64,000 bases of DNA from Pseudomonas viridiflava (lineage in GTDB: Bacteria; Pseudomonadota; Gammaproteobacteria; Pseudomonadales; Pseudomonadaceae), in NCBI RefSeq assembly GCF_900590885.1, contig NZ_UUON01000024.1, positions 372,001 to 436,000 of the forward strand, read 5' to 3'. Numbering within the stretch: the first letter of the stretch is position 1; the number at the start of each line of letters is the position of its first letter. The position numbers and the translations under genes are program-made. Of the stretch, positions 51,355 through 61,030 are shown piece after piece. Under the pieces are notes generated by a model. The model searched no databases. It was given only the letters and a program-made list of their open reading frames with translations, and was not told where the DNA came from.

Positions 51355-51430
51355 TTTCGCGGCCCGGGTTCCGCTTTTTGCCACTGCCCCGTCAAGGAAG
51401 AAAGCACCTCAAATAACAGGAAATTCTTCC

Positions 51431-53842
51431 ATGCCGCGCCACTTCAAGCGTTCTCCCTTACCCCTCGCCCTGGCGATCAACCTGGCCAGCCTGGCTGCGC
51501 TGAGCCTGGCTTTCAGCAGCCCGGTGGCGGCGCAAGAGGCGGCGCGCTACGCAATCGCCGCCGGCCCACTGGGCCCGGCACTCAACCTGTTCGCCCAGCA
51601 GGCCCACGTGGCGCTGCTGTTCGACAGCAAGACCGTCGCCGGCCTGAATACCGCCGGCCTGCAAGGTGACTTCGCGGTGGCCCAGGGCTTCGCCCAATTG
51701 CTCAGCGGCAGCGGCTTGCAGGCGGTGCAAGGTGCCAATGGCTACGTGCTGTTGCCGGCCAACACCAGCGGCTCGCTGGAACTGGGCCCCACCGCCATCA
51801 CCGGCCGGCTCGAAGAAAGCAGCACCGAGCACGTCAAGGGCTACGTGGCCACGCGCAACCTCAGCGCGACCAAGACCGACACACCGATCATCGAAACCCC
51901 GCAATCGCTGTCGGTGGTCACCAGCGACGAGATCCGCGATCGCCAATCGGAAACCCTCTCGCAGACCCTCGACCTGACCCCGGGTTTCACCAGCCAGCCC
52001 ACCAGCTTCAACCGCACCTCGGACCGCTTCCGCATTCGTGGTTTCGATGTGGAATCCGCCACCGGCGGCTCGTTGCGCGACGGCTTGCGCCTGCAGAACA
52101 ACTCGTATGACGGTGTGCAGGAACCCTATGGCCTGGAACGCGCCGAGGTGATTCGCGGCGCGGCGTCGGTGCTGTATGGCCAACTCTCGCCGGGCGGCTT
52201 GATCAACACCGTGAGCAAACGCCCGAGCCAGACGCCCTACCATGAGGTCAACCTGCAAGCCGGGCAGAACAACCGCAAGCAGCTGTCCGCCGACTTCACC
52301 GGCCCGGTGGGCGACAGCGACACCTTGAGCTACCGCCTGACCCTGCTCGACCGCAAGAGCGACACCGCCGCCGACCATATCAACAACGACAAGGTCTACG
52401 TGGCCCCGGCCCTGACCTGGCGGCCCGACGACGACACCTCGCTGACCCTGCTGTCGTTCTACCAGAAGACCGAAACCGGCTTTTCCGCACCGCTGCCCTA
52501 CCAGCTGACCAAGGGCGTGGGCAGCGGCCGGTTCCAGATCGGCCGCCACGACTTTATCGGCGAGCCGGACTACGACGAAATGAACGGCGAGATGTCGGCG
52601 CTGGGCTATGAGTTCGAGCACCGCTTCGATGAGCACACGCGCATCAGCAATAAGCTGCGCTACTACCAGTCGGATGTGACGTGGCGTTACCTGCAAGTCA
52701 ACATCGCCGGCACCAACATCGCCACGGCGCAAAACACCGGCCTCCTGCGCCGCCAATACAGCGATCGTGAGGAGCGCTCACGAGGCCTGGCCAGCGACAC
52801 CAATATCGAAAGCAAATGGCAGTTCGGTGATTGGCAGCACACCTTCCTGCTGGGCTTTGATGGCTATGACACCAGCTACGACTCGCATAACTTCAGGGGC
52901 AACGCGCCGTCGTTGAACCTGGCGACCTATCAATATGGCCAGCCGGTGGTGGTCAACCGTAGCCCGACCACCGACCGTGGCTCGCAGATCGACACCCTGC
53001 AAAAAGGCATCTACTTCCAGGACCAGATCAAGTTCGATGAGCGCTGGATTCTGCTGCTCGGTGGCCGCCATGATTGGGCCGACCAGCATACCGAGCTGTT
53101 CCGTAATAGCGCCGATAGCGGCAAAAGCGATGAAGCCACCACCTGGCGTGCCGGCCTGGTGTACAAGGCCGACAATGGCCTGGCGCCGTACATCAGCTAC
53201 AGCGAGTCATTCTTCCCGGTGGCCGGCACCAACAAGGCGGGAGAAAGCTTTGTGCCCACCGAAGGCAAGCAGTATGAAATCGGTATCCGCTACCAACCCG
53301 AAGGCAGCGCCACACTGCTCAGCGCGGCGGTGTACCAACTTGAGCAGAAAAACGTGCTGAGCCAGGACCGCACCGATATCAACTTCTCGGTACAAGTCGG
53401 TGAAGTGCGCTCCCGTGGCTTCGAGTTGGAGGCCAAGACCGAAGTCACGCCCAACCTCAGCCTGATTTCGTCCTACGCCTACATCGACGCACGCATCACC
53501 AAAAGCGATATCGCCAGCGAAATCGGCCAACGCAGCGAAGACACGCCCTACCACCAGGCCGCCCTCTGGGCCGATTACCGCCTGGCCGCGCTGGGCATCC
53601 CGCAACTGCGCATCGGCGGCGGCGCCCGCTACAAAGGCACCACCCAGGCCTCCGGTGTGCCTTCATCCATGCCTGCCTACACCCTGTACGACGCCCGCGC
53701 CAGCTACGAGATCGACCCGCATTGGGAAGTCGCGCTCAACGCCAACAACGTCACCAACAAGCGCTACACCTACTGCGAGTTCGCGATTTGCCGCTATGGC
53801 GATGAGCGCCAGTTGGTCAGTTCGTTGACCTACCGCTGGTAG
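51431..53842 (+). CDS. TonB-dependent ferrisiderophore receptor with signalling (STN) domain
   Basis: The 803-residue precursor has a signal peptide (about 1-35), an N-terminal STN signalling domain (about 40-115, AIAAGPLGPALNLFAQQAHV), a plug domain (IIETPQSLSVVTSDEIRD, around 155-260, with ERAEVIRGAASVLYGQLSPGGLIN) and a beta barrel ending in the C-terminal aromatic TYRW. The STN domain makes it a transducer that signals to the FecR/FecI pair encoded upstream. The CEFAICRYGDE pair of cysteines near the C terminus is shared with hydroxamate-siderophore receptors; ligand not assigned. Confidence 0.94.
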   Translation: MPRHFKRSPLPLALAINLASLAALSLAFSSPVAAQEAARYAIAAGPLGPALNLFAQQAHVALLFDSKTVAGLNTAGLQGDFAVAQGFAQLLSGSGLQAVQGANGYVLLPANTSGSLELGPTAITGRLEESSTEHVKGYVATRNLSATKTDTPIIETPQSLSVVTSDEIRDRQSETLSQTLDLTPGFTSQPTSFNRTSDRFRIRGFDVESATGGSLRDGLRLQNNSYDGVQEPYGLERAEVIRGAASVLYGQLSPGGLINTVSKRPSQTPYHEVNLQAGQNNRKQLSADFTGPVGDSDTLSYRLTLLDRKSDTAADHINNDKVYVAPALTWRPDDDTSLTLLSFYQKTETGFSAPLPYQLTKGVGSGRFQIGRHDFIGEPDYDEMNGEMSALGYEFEHRFDEHTRISNKLRYYQSDVTWRYLQVNIAGTNIATAQNTGLLRRQYSDREERSRGLASDTNIESKWQFGDWQHTFLLGFDGYDTSYDSHNFRGNAPSLNLATYQYGQPVVVNRSPTTDRGSQIDTLQKGIYFQDQIKFDERWILLLGGRHDWADQHTELFRNSADSGKSDEATTWRAGLVYKADNGLAPYISYSESFFPVAGTNKAGESFVPTEGKQYEIGIRYQPEGSATLLSAAVYQLEQKNVLSQDRTDINFSVQVGEVRSRGFELEAKTEVTPNLSLISSYAYIDARITKSDIASEIGQRSEDTPYHQAALWADYRLAALGIPQLRIGGGARYKGTTQASGVPSSMPAYTLYDARASYEIDPHWEVALNANNVTNKRYTYCEFAICRYGDERQLVSSLTYRW

Positions 53843-53877
53843 TGGCGAGCGGACCTGTTGCGGCCAACAGCCTTCTT

Positions 53878-54008
53878 GTGGCGAGCGGGCTTGCCCGCGT
53901 TGGGGTGCGAAGCGCCCCCAAAACCTGCCAGCGCGGTTTGCCTATAGAAGCGCAGTCGCCTGAATTGGGGCTGCTTCGCACCCCAACGCGGGCAAGCCCG
54001 CTCGCCAC
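53878..54008. repeat. REPIN with perfect 36-base arms
   Basis: The left arm 53878-53913 begins GTGGCGAGCGGGCTTGCCCG and the right arm 53973-54008 is its exact reverse complement, with a 59-base centre. A related imperfect GTGGCGAGCGG lies at 53852-53862. It follows the receptor gene and may help terminate or stabilise its transcript. Confidence 0.88.
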
Positions 54009-54037
54009 AAAAGCAAAAGCAAAAGCAAAAGCAAAAA
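54009..54037 (+). repeat. Short tandem repeat (AAAAGC)n
   Basis: Four copies of a 6-base unit AAAAGC follow directly after the REPIN and end in AAAAAC. It is intergenic and probably arose by slippage. Confidence 0.8.
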
Positions 54038-54083
54038 CACCGGGGGCGCTCTGCGCTTTGATCACCCCGGAGAAATCCAAGGC

Positions 54084-54110
54084 AAAAAAAAGCCTGCATC
54101 TCTGCAGGCT
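54084..54110 (-). terminator. Rho-independent terminator downstream of tRNA-Asn
   Basis: AGCCTGCA and TGCAGGCT (54091-54098 and 54103-54110) form an 8-bp stem; reading on the minus strand it is followed by TTTTTTT. It lies ten bases after the tRNA 3' end. A shorter T-run on the plus side might also serve the receptor transcript. Confidence 0.8.
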
Positions 54111-54120
54111 TTTCTCTATC

Positions 54121-54196
54121 TGGCTCCACGACCTGGACTCGAACCAGGGACCCAATGATTAACAGTCATTTGCTCTACCAACTGAGCTATCGCGGA
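54121..54196 (-). tRNA. tRNA-Asn (anticodon GTT)
   Basis: The 76-base cloverleaf starts TCCGCGATAGCTCAGTTGGT, has anticodon loop CTGTTAA (GTT), the GGTTCGAGTCC T-arm, and ends with an encoded CCA. Acceptor arms TCCGCGA and TCGTGGA pair with one G-U. No integrase or displaced tRNA fragment is seen next to it. Confidence 0.97.
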
Positions 54197-54256
54197 ATGC
54201 GCCGTATGTTACTGATTGAAAAGGAGAAGTCAAGCTTTCTCTGGCATTTGGCGCAA

Positions 54257-55153
54257 TTACACCGGTTGGCCGGTTGAGAGCGGCTGTTCCCTGGCCAGCT
54301 CCAACCAGGCGCGTGCCGCCGGGGGCAGGTGGGCGTTGCTGCGCCAGGCCAGGGCGATGTGCCAGTCGGTGTAGGGTTCGTCCAGGGGGATCAGGGCGAT
54401 GTCGGCATGTTGGTGCTTGTGCGCCAGCATGCGCGGCAGGAAGGCGACGCCCAGCCCGGCGGCGACCAGGTCGACGATAAAGTCGATCTGCCCGCTGCGC
54501 GCGGTGACCCGGGGCGTCACGCCCTTGCGTTCGCAGGCAGTGAGGATCTTGGCATTCAGCGCAAACCCGGCTTCGAACAGGATGAAGGGCGAATCCGCGA
54601 GGTCGGTGAAGTCGACGCGCTTGCGCCGCGCCAACGGGTGGCTTCTGGGCAGCACGGCCATCAGCGGTTCGTTGCGCACCGGCTGGTAGTCGAAGGCTTC
54701 ATCCACGGGCAGTAGCAGGGCCGCGAGGTCGACCTCGCCCGCCTCCAGGCATTCGCGCAGTTTTTTGCTGCCATATTCGGTGAGTTCAATGTCGATGTCC
54801 GGGTAGCGGCTGCGATAGGTGGCGAACATGCTCGCAAACAGTACACCGCAACCCACAGGCGGCAGGCCGATGCGCAATACACCGCGCTTGAGGCCGCGCA
54901 GGTCATTGATTTCGGCTACCAGGTCATGGTGCTCGGCGAGCATCACCAGGGCGCGGCGGTAGGCGATTTCGCCGGCGGCGGTCAGTTCGTTCTTGTGACC
55001 GAGGCGATTGAGCAGCGGCGTGCCGTACTCCTCTTCCAGGGTCTTGACCGCCTTGCTCACCGAGGACTGAGTCAGGGAAACCACCTCGGCGGCCTGGGAA
55101 AAGCCACCCTGGCGCACCACTTCGACAAAGGCCTGCAGCGTCCTGAGGTTCAT
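54257..55153 (-). CDS. LysR-family regulator, divergent from lldD
   Basis: The start at 55153 follows AAGGA by eight bases, giving 298 residues. The helix-turn-helix is at residues 3-45 ([20 protein letters not shown] and [17 protein letters not shown]), and the effector domain begins [19 protein letters not shown], the CynR/CbbR-like pattern. It is divergent from a lactate dehydrogenase gene and most likely controls it. The classic lactate repressor in pseudomonads, LldR, is a GntR protein, so this is a different regulatory design. Confidence 0.9.
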   Translation of the reverse strand: MNLRTLQAFVEVVRQGGFSQAAEVVSLTQSSVSKAVKTLEEEYGTPLLNRLGHKNELTAAGEIAYRRALVMLAEHHDLVAEINDLRGLKRGVLRIGLPPVGCGVLFASMFATYRSRYPDIDIELTEYGSKKLRECLEAGEVDLAALLLPVDEAFDYQPVRNEPLMAVLPRSHPLARRKRVDFTDLADSPFILFEAGFALNAKILTACERKGVTPRVTARSGQIDFIVDLVAAGLGVAFLPRMLAHKHQHADIALIPLDEPYTDWHIALAWRSNAHLPPAARAWLELAREQPLSTGQPV

Positions 55154-55254
55154 CGGTATTCCTTGAGCGACTGACATGTAGTGATAAAAGTTGTTTTTAT
55201 CATGCCAGAGTTTTGCCTATCCTCCACCCACCTTGCCTTGTGGAGACACCCTTG

Positions 55255-56397
55255 ATGATCATCTCGTCCGCATCCGATTACCGCGCAGCCGCCAAGCGCA
55301 AGCTGCCACGTTTTCTGTTCGACTACATCGACGGCGGCGCCTACTCCGAGCACACGATGCGCGCGAATAGTTCGGACCTGGCCGAGATCAGCCTGCGCCA
55401 GCGCATCCTGCGCAACGTCGACAACCTGAGCCTGAACACCACGCTGTTCGGCCAGGAACTGGACATGCCGGTGATTCTCAGCCCCGTCGGCCTGACGGGC
55501 ATGTACGCGCGACGCGGTGAGGTGCAGGCGGCGAAGGCGGCGGCCAACAAGGGCATTCCGTTTTGTCTGTCGACGGTCTCCGTATGTTCAATTGAAGAGG
55601 TGGCCTCGCAGAGCCCGCAGTCGATCTGGTTCCAGCTTTATGTGCTCAAGGACCGTGGCTTTATGCGCAACGCGCTGGAGCGCGCCCAGGCCGCCGGGGT
55701 AACTACGCTGGTGTTCACCGTGGACATGCCCACGCCTGGCGCGCGTTACCGCGATGCGCACTCGGGCATGTCCGGCCCATTCGCGGCACAGCGGCGCATG
55801 CTGCAGGCCGTGACCAAGCCGCAATGGGCGTTCGATGTGGGCCTGATGGGCCGCCCGCATGACCTGGGCAATATCTCCAAATACCTGGGCAAACCCACCC
55901 ATCTGGAAGACTACATCGGCTGGCTGGCCAACAACTTCGATCCGTCCATCAGCTGGAAAGACCTGGAGTGGATCCGAGAGTTCTGGAAGGGCCCGATGAT
56001 CATCAAGGGCATCCTCGACCCCCAGGACGCCAAGGACGCGGTGAGCTTCGGCGCCGATGGCATCGTGGTGTCCAACCATGGCGGCCGCCAGCTGGACGGT
56101 GTGTTGTCCACCGCCAAGGCATTGCCGCCGATTGCCGAGGCCGTGGGCGATGACCTCACGGTGCTGGTCGACTCCGGCATCCGCTCCGGGCTGGACGTGG
56201 TACGCATGCTCGCCCTCGGCGCCAAGGCCTGCCTGCTTGGTCGCGCGACCGCCTATGCATTGGCCGCTGATGGCCAGCACGGAGTAGAGAACCTGCTGGA
56301 TATCTTCGCCAAGGAAATGCGTGTAGCCATGACCCTCACCGGCGTGACCTCGATTGACCAGATTGACCACACGACCCTGGTGCAATCAGCCAAATAA
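55255..56397 (+). CDS. lldD: L-lactate dehydrogenase (FMN-dependent, quinone-linked)
   Basis: The 380-residue enzyme follows LldD throughout: [70 protein letters not shown] and [12 protein letters not shown] with the catalytic His. It oxidises L-lactate to pyruvate at the inner membrane, passing electrons to the quinone pool. GGAG precedes the ATG. It stands alone beside a LysR gene, without lldP permease or D-lactate dehydrogenase genes, so it is probably a second paralogue (LldA-like) in this genome. Confidence 0.92.
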   Translation: MIISSASDYRAAAKRKLPRFLFDYIDGGAYSEHTMRANSSDLAEISLRQRILRNVDNLSLNTTLFGQELDMPVILSPVGLTGMYARRGEVQAAKAAANKGIPFCLSTVSVCSIEEVASQSPQSIWFQLYVLKDRGFMRNALERAQAAGVTTLVFTVDMPTPGARYRDAHSGMSGPFAAQRRMLQAVTKPQWAFDVGLMGRPHDLGNISKYLGKPTHLEDYIGWLANNFDPSISWKDLEWIREFWKGPMIIKGILDPQDAKDAVSFGADGIVVSNHGGRQLDGVLSTAKALPPIAEAVGDDLTVLVDSGIRSGLDVVRMLALGAKACLLGRATAYALAADGQHGVENLLDIFAKEMRVAMTLTGVTSIDQIDHTTLVQSAK

Positions 56398-56677
56398 CTG
56401 GCGTCACTCTTCAATGACTGTTTCCGCATTTAAAAACAGCCATTGATTTATAAGGATTTTTATTAAGTTAAACAAAATGGCATGAATCTCGCTCTAACTT
56501 TTCCCAAGCAGGTTAAGCGATGACAAGACGTGCGGCGGTGCCCAGGGGTTATAACCCACTGCAAAGCGGTCTAAACTGTTTCCATGTTTTACGGAACTGA
56601 AGGAACAGTAAGACGCTTGGCATTCGCCACTCTCATCGAGCCTGTAAGACAGTCAAGTGCTTAGAGGCCGATTGCTT

Positions 56678-57604
56678 ATGAAAACACCCACACAGACCAA
56701 CGCAATCGACTTCGACAGTGCCAAATTGCAACGCCTGGGCTTTGGTCAGCCGTCGCTCCTCCCCCGCCGCCCCACAACCATTACCCAACTTCGCCAGCAA
56801 CTCGGTATGCAACTGCAGACCAGCCTGGAGCCGGAACGCATCCTCGCGGTGTTCTTCCGTGAGATCCAACGCCTGGTGCCGCTGGACGCCCTGCACTATC
56901 GCCACGAAGCCAGCGACCTGCGCCTGGAGTTCGGCCACCGCGGCCACCATTCAGTGAGCTACAGCCTGAGCCACGAAGGCGAACACCTGGGCGAGCTGAT
57001 CTTCCGCCGCAACCAGCGCTTGCTTGAAGAAGAACTCGGCCAGCTCGAATCGCTGCTCTCGACCTTGCTCTACCCGATGCGCAACGCCCTGCTCTACCGC
57101 GCCGCCACCCGCAGCGCCCTGCGCGATCCGTTGACCGAAACCGGCAACCGCGTCGCCATGGACCAGACCCTGCAACGGGAAATCGACATGGCCCGCCGGC
57201 ACCTGAACCCGTTGTCGTTGCTGATGCTGGACATCGACCACTTCAAGGTCATCAACGACACCCACGGCCACACTGCCGGCGACAGCGTGCTGCGCGCGGT
57301 CGCGGGAGCGATCAAGGGCCAGTTGCGTAACGTGGACATGGTGTTTCGGTTTGGCGGGGAAGAGTTTCTGATCCTGCTGTCCAACACCGGGCGCGAGGCG
57401 GCGGCCCTGGTGGGTGAACGCCTGCGCAAGGCGGCACAGTCCCAGGATTATTGGGCGGACGGTACACGGATCGACTTGACGGTGAGCCTGGGCTGCTCGA
57501 CCTTGTTGGCCGCCGAGTCTGCCGAAAGCCTGTTGCGCCGGGCCGACAACGCCTTGTACGTGGCCAAGCGCGAAGGCCGTAACCGCCTGGCGATGGCGGG
57601 CTAA
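56678..57604 (+). CDS. Diguanylate cyclase with GGDEF domain
   Basis: The 308-residue soluble protein has an N-terminal region of about 135 residues that looks like a small GAF-type sensor (SLEPERILAVFFREIQRLVP), followed by a complete GGDEF domain: DPLTETGNRVAMDQTLQRE, MLDIDHFKVINDTHGH and the active site RFGGEEFLIL. It makes cyclic-di-GMP. No transmembrane segment is seen. The 280-base gap before it (56398-56677) shows no other gene. Confidence 0.92.
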   Translation: MKTPTQTNAIDFDSAKLQRLGFGQPSLLPRRPTTITQLRQQLGMQLQTSLEPERILAVFFREIQRLVPLDALHYRHEASDLRLEFGHRGHHSVSYSLSHEGEHLGELIFRRNQRLLEEELGQLESLLSTLLYPMRNALLYRAATRSALRDPLTETGNRVAMDQTLQREIDMARRHLNPLSLLMLDIDHFKVINDTHGHTAGDSVLRAVAGAIKGQLRNVDMVFRFGGEEFLILLSNTGREAAALVGERLRKAAQSQDYWADGTRIDLTVSLGCSTLLAAESAESLLRRADNALYVAKREGRNRLAMAG

Positions 57605-57607
57605 GAC

Positions 57608-57637
57608 TGTGGCTAGGGAGCTTGCTCCCTAGCCACA
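57608..57637. terminator. Perfect hairpin between convergent genes (REP-like)
   Basis: TGTGGCTAGGGAGC (57608-57621) and GCTCCCTAGCCACA (57624-57637) are exact inverted repeats separated by TT. The core GGGAGCTTGCTCCC is a common Pseudomonas REP sequence. It probably terminates the diguanylate cyclase transcript and that of the convergent gene. Confidence 0.7.
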
Positions 57638-57657
57638 GGTTACTTTTCTGCCTTGAA

Positions 57658-58458
57658 TCAAGCCTCGCTGGCGACGCGAACCTGGCGCTCGCGCACAACC
57701 GCCGGCGCCTTTTCTTTCTCCAGGCGCATGCAGCTTTCCAGGAACAGGTACATATAGTCGTAGCTCTTGCACACGGCCTGGCGCAGCTCGGCCTGCAGGG
57801 TCTTGGTCGGGTTCATTCCGGCCAGGGTGCAGATGATTTCCAGGGCTTCCCACGGGTGGGCATCATCATACTGGGCATGCATCTTCAGCCACTTCATTGC
57901 GCGCTTGCGGTCTTCCTCCGGGAAGGCTGCCGCGTAGACGCCGGTGGAACACACCACGGCAGACCACTCCCCGGTCGCGCCCTCGATCGCGTAGTTGGTT
58001 GCGGCAATGGCCACGATCAACGAGTCGGACGAGCTGGTGTGCCAGCACCAGTGACTCAGTGCGTGCAGCTCCGGCACTACATTCTGCGCCTGCAACTCTT
58101 CCAGGCTGACGCCATGGGCTCGCGCCCAATGTACCCAATAGTCGGCGTGGTTAAGCTCCACGCGAATATTGCGCATCAGCCAGCGGCGCGCCATATCCTC
58201 CCCAGGATGGCGGGCAAATTTGGTTTTGGTGAGGTTCTGCGCCATGTACAAGGCAAACTGCTCAACCACAGGCCAGCCACCTATCAGGTAGTGGCGCAGG
58301 GTCTTGGCGCTGAGCGTGTTATCGCGCATGCGCTGGTACAGTTCGTGTTCGACAACGCGCCGCTTGCTCTCGCTACAGTCCTGGATCAATTGCTGCGCCC
58401 AGGTCGGGTAACTCGAGGCTTCCATAAGCGGGCCGGTTCTGTTGAATGTGTCGATCAC
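57658..58458 (-). CDS. TenA/PqqC-fold protein, possible heme-oxygenase-like diiron or redox enzyme
   Basis: The GTG at 58458 with AGGAG seven bases upstream gives 266 residues. The all-helical fold carries conserved acidic and His residues (VEHELYQRMRDN, IRVELNHADYWVHWA, HALSHWCWH, NYAIEGATGEWSA, HAQYDDAHPWEALE), as in TenA/PqqC-like proteins and the heme-oxygenase-like oxidase group. Cofactor and substrate are unknown; thiamin salvage is unlikely from context. It lies 44 bases after the GGDEF-EAL gene on the same strand. Confidence 0.8.
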   Translation of the reverse strand: MIDTFNRTGPLMEASSYPTWAQQLIQDCSESKRRVVEHELYQRMRDNTLSAKTLRHYLIGGWPVVEQFALYMAQNLTKTKFARHPGEDMARRWLMRNIRVELNHADYWVHWARAHGVSLEELQAQNVVPELHALSHWCWHTSSSDSLIVAIAATNYAIEGATGEWSAVVCSTGVYAAAFPEEDRKRAMKWLKMHAQYDDAHPWEALEIICTLAGMNPTKTLQAELRQAVCKSYDYMYLFLESCMRLEKEKAPAVVRERQVRVASEA

Positions 58459-58502
58459 TGTTGGGCTCCTTTTCAAGTGTGATTTACAGACCAGCAAATG
58501 TT

Positions 58503-60965
58503 TCAGCGGAATGTGCCGGGCGCCTTGAATAACAGAGGCTGCGGCCGCACAGGTCGACACTGCAAGCTATCAAAGGTAAACAATTGCGGTCGTTCAATCA
58601 GGTAGCCCTGAGCGTAATCCACACCTATCTCGAGTAATGCCTGTTCGATTTGCGGTGTCTCGACAAACTCTGCAATTGTGCGCTTACCCATGACGTGGCC
58701 GATGTGATTGATCACTTCAACCATCGCGCGGTTAATCGGGTCGTCCAGCATATCCTTTACGAAACTTCCATCGATCTTCAGGAAGTCTACAGGTAAATGT
58801 TTGAGATATGCGAACGAGGACATTCCGGCACAAAAGTCATCCAGCGAGAAATGACAGCCTAAGGCTTTGAGTTCATTAATAAAGCGAATCGCACTGCCCA
58901 AGTTTGCAATGGCGCTGGTTTCGGTAATTTCAAAACAGATCATTCTTGGCGGGATGCCGTAAGTGTGAAATTTCTCACGCAAGAATCCAAGAAAGTCATC
59001 ATCACCAATAGTGATGCCCGACAGATTAATCGCACACATGGCCATCGGCCGGCCCGGGCGTTCGTGCATGCAGCGCGCGATAAGTTTGAATACGTTCTCC
59101 ACCACCCAACGGTCCAGGGAGGTCATCAAGCCGTAGCGCTCGGCCGCCGGGATAAAGCTGTCGGGCAGAATGATGCGGCCCGCCTCATCATGCAGGCGCA
59201 GCAGGATTTCAATGTGCCCATCGCCGCCGTCGGTATACCCCAAGGGTGAAATTTCCTGGGCATACAGGCAAAACCGGTTCTCCTCCAGGGCCATGTGCAG
59301 ACGCTGCACCCAGGCCATTTCGCCAAAGCGCACGGACAGTTCCGAGTCATCGGCATGGTACACCTGCACGCGGTTGCGGCCTTTTTCCTTGGCCATGTAG
59401 CACGCCATGTCGGCGGCCCGCAGTGAGGTTTCCAGGGTGGTCGGGGTATTCGAGATATGCACCAGGCCGATACTCACGGTGGTCATGAACGGCCGGCCCT
59501 TCCACACAAAATGCAGGCTTTGCACGGTATGGCGCAGGCTCTCGGCGATTTTTTCTGCCACCGGCGCCGGGCAGTTCTCCAGCAGGATGCCAAACTCGTC
59601 GCCGCCCAGGCGGGCCAGGGTGTCGCCTTCACGCAGGTCCGATTGCAGCAGCGCGCAGATGTGCCGCAGCAATTCGTCACCCGCCGCATGGCCGCAAGTG
59701 TCGTTAACCAGCTTGAACTGGTCCAGGTCGAGAAACATCAACGCATGCCGCCCGCTTTGCGCGCCGCCGCCCGGGTGCAGCACCTGCTCCAGGCGGAACT
59801 CGAATTCGCGGCGGTTGGCCAGGCCGGTCAAGGCATCGTGGGTCGCCTGCCACGACAGGTTGGCAATGTATTGGCGCTCCTGGGTCATGTCGTGCAGCAC
59901 CAGCACGGCGCCTGTGACCTTGCCGGCGCTGCGGATCGGCGCGCCCACCAGGGTTACCGAGACCGTGCTGCCGTCCAGGCGCTGGATGGTTTTCGAATGC
60001 TCGCTGCCACCACTGAGCTGGCCCTTCACGATGTGTTCGATCAAGGTGAAGCCGTCGGGCTGGGCAGTGTCCTCCAGCAGCTTGAACAAAGCCGCCAGCG
60101 GCAGGCCCTGGGCCTGGGCCGACTGCCAATGGGTCAGCGCCTCGGCCGCCGGGTTCATGTAGGTGATGGCGCCATCGACATCGGTGGTGATCACCCCGTC
60201 GCCAATCGACTCCAGGGTGATCTGCGCCCGCTCCTTCTCTTCTTGCAGGGCATCGGCGAATGCATGGCGCTGGGTCAGCAGCTTGTGGGTGCGCAGCAGC
60301 GCCAGCACGATCAGGCCCAAGGCCGTCGCCAGGTTGGTAATCAGCAGCAGCCGCAGGATCATCCGCGAGCCTTCGCCCAAGGCGTCGCTGAAGGCCTTGG
60401 CGGCGGGCGTCACGCCCTCGTTGATGGCGATGATATGCGCCTTCCACTGGCGTACATCGTTGGGGTTGACCTGGTCGCGGGCGATCGCCTGGTGCATCTC
60501 GCGCGCCAGGTCGTCCAGTTGGACCAGGTAGCCGTCGCCGACTGTCCACAGCTCAATGGCCTTTTCCAGGTAACTGAAGTGGCGAAAATTGAGGTACAGC
60601 CAGATCAGGCTGGAGACGTCATCCGGGTGGTTGCCGCCCTTGAGGATGCCTTGGCGAGCCGCGCTCAGATCCGGCGTGGAGCGGTCCAGAGCGATGCGCA
60701 GCTCATGCCCGCCCTGGGGCACGGCAATGGCTTGCTGGTATTTGAGGTAGGTGGTTTCGTCACGATTGTCGGCGTACAGCGTGAGGTAATAGATCGCGTC
60801 TTTCTGGCCCTTGGACCACAGGCTTTCGCCTGCCACATAACCGCGCACCGCCGACAGCACATAGAGACTCACGCAGCCCAATAATGCCTGGAACAGCACG
60901 ACGGCGATAAAAGGCCACACAATGCCCAGCAGCCGGGGCGTTCCGAGAGTCCGTTTTTGCTTCAT
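58503..60965 (-). CDS. Membrane GGDEF-EAL protein with PAS domain
   Basis: The start at 60965 follows AAGGGA by eight bases; the product has 820 residues. Two transmembrane helices (about 12-40 and 180-205) enclose a periplasmic sensor, followed by a PAS domain (GDGVITTDVDGAITYMNPAAEALTHW), a GGDEF domain with intact ARLGGDEFGIL near 495, and a C-terminal EAL domain in which the motif reads EIL (HIEILLRLHDE) and the later DDFCAG motif replaces DDFG. The residues that bind metal (Glu, Asn, Glu, Asp, Lys) are still present, so phosphodiesterase activity is possible. Confidence 0.92.
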   Translation of the reverse strand: MKQKRTLGTPRLLGIVWPFIAVVLFQALLGCVSLYVLSAVRGYVAGESLWSKGQKDAIYYLTLYADNRDETTYLKYQQAIAVPQGGHELRIALDRSTPDLSAARQGILKGGNHPDDVSSLIWLYLNFRHFSYLEKAIELWTVGDGYLVQLDDLAREMHQAIARDQVNPNDVRQWKAHIIAINEGVTPAAKAFSDALGEGSRMILRLLLITNLATALGLIVLALLRTHKLLTQRHAFADALQEEKERAQITLESIGDGVITTDVDGAITYMNPAAEALTHWQSAQAQGLPLAALFKLLEDTAQPDGFTLIEHIVKGQLSGGSEHSKTIQRLDGSTVSVTLVGAPIRSAGKVTGAVLVLHDMTQERQYIANLSWQATHDALTGLANRREFEFRLEQVLHPGGGAQSGRHALMFLDLDQFKLVNDTCGHAAGDELLRHICALLQSDLREGDTLARLGGDEFGILLENCPAPVAEKIAESLRHTVQSLHFVWKGRPFMTTVSIGLVHISNTPTTLETSLRAADMACYMAKEKGRNRVQVYHADDSELSVRFGEMAWVQRLHMALEENRFCLYAQEISPLGYTDGGDGHIEILLRLHDEAGRIILPDSFIPAAERYGLMTSLDRWVVENVFKLIARCMHERPGRPMAMCAINLSGITIGDDDFLGFLREKFHTYGIPPRMICFEITETSAIANLGSAIRFINELKALGCHFSLDDFCAGMSSFAYLKHLPVDFLKIDGSFVKDMLDDPINRAMVEVINHIGHVMGKRTIAEFVETPQIEQALLEIGVDYAQGYLIERPQLFTFDSLQCRPVRPQPLLFKAPGTFR

Positions 60966-61030
60966 GAAGTCCCTTGCACATGCACTGCTGAATACGCACG
61001 CGAAAATCCGCTTCCTGAGCCGAGTCTGAA

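Noticed and set aside
54121..54196. tRNA-Asn as attachment site of an integrative island
   Set aside because: No integrase, direct repeat of the tRNA end or change in base composition is seen on either side.
59457..60884. Long antisense frames opposite the GGDEF-EAL gene, and similar ones at 61151-62698, 19263-20717, 36554-37948 and 9196-11133
   Set aside because: High-GC third-position shadows of well-supported genes, rich in Gln, His, Arg and Gly, with no domain pattern.
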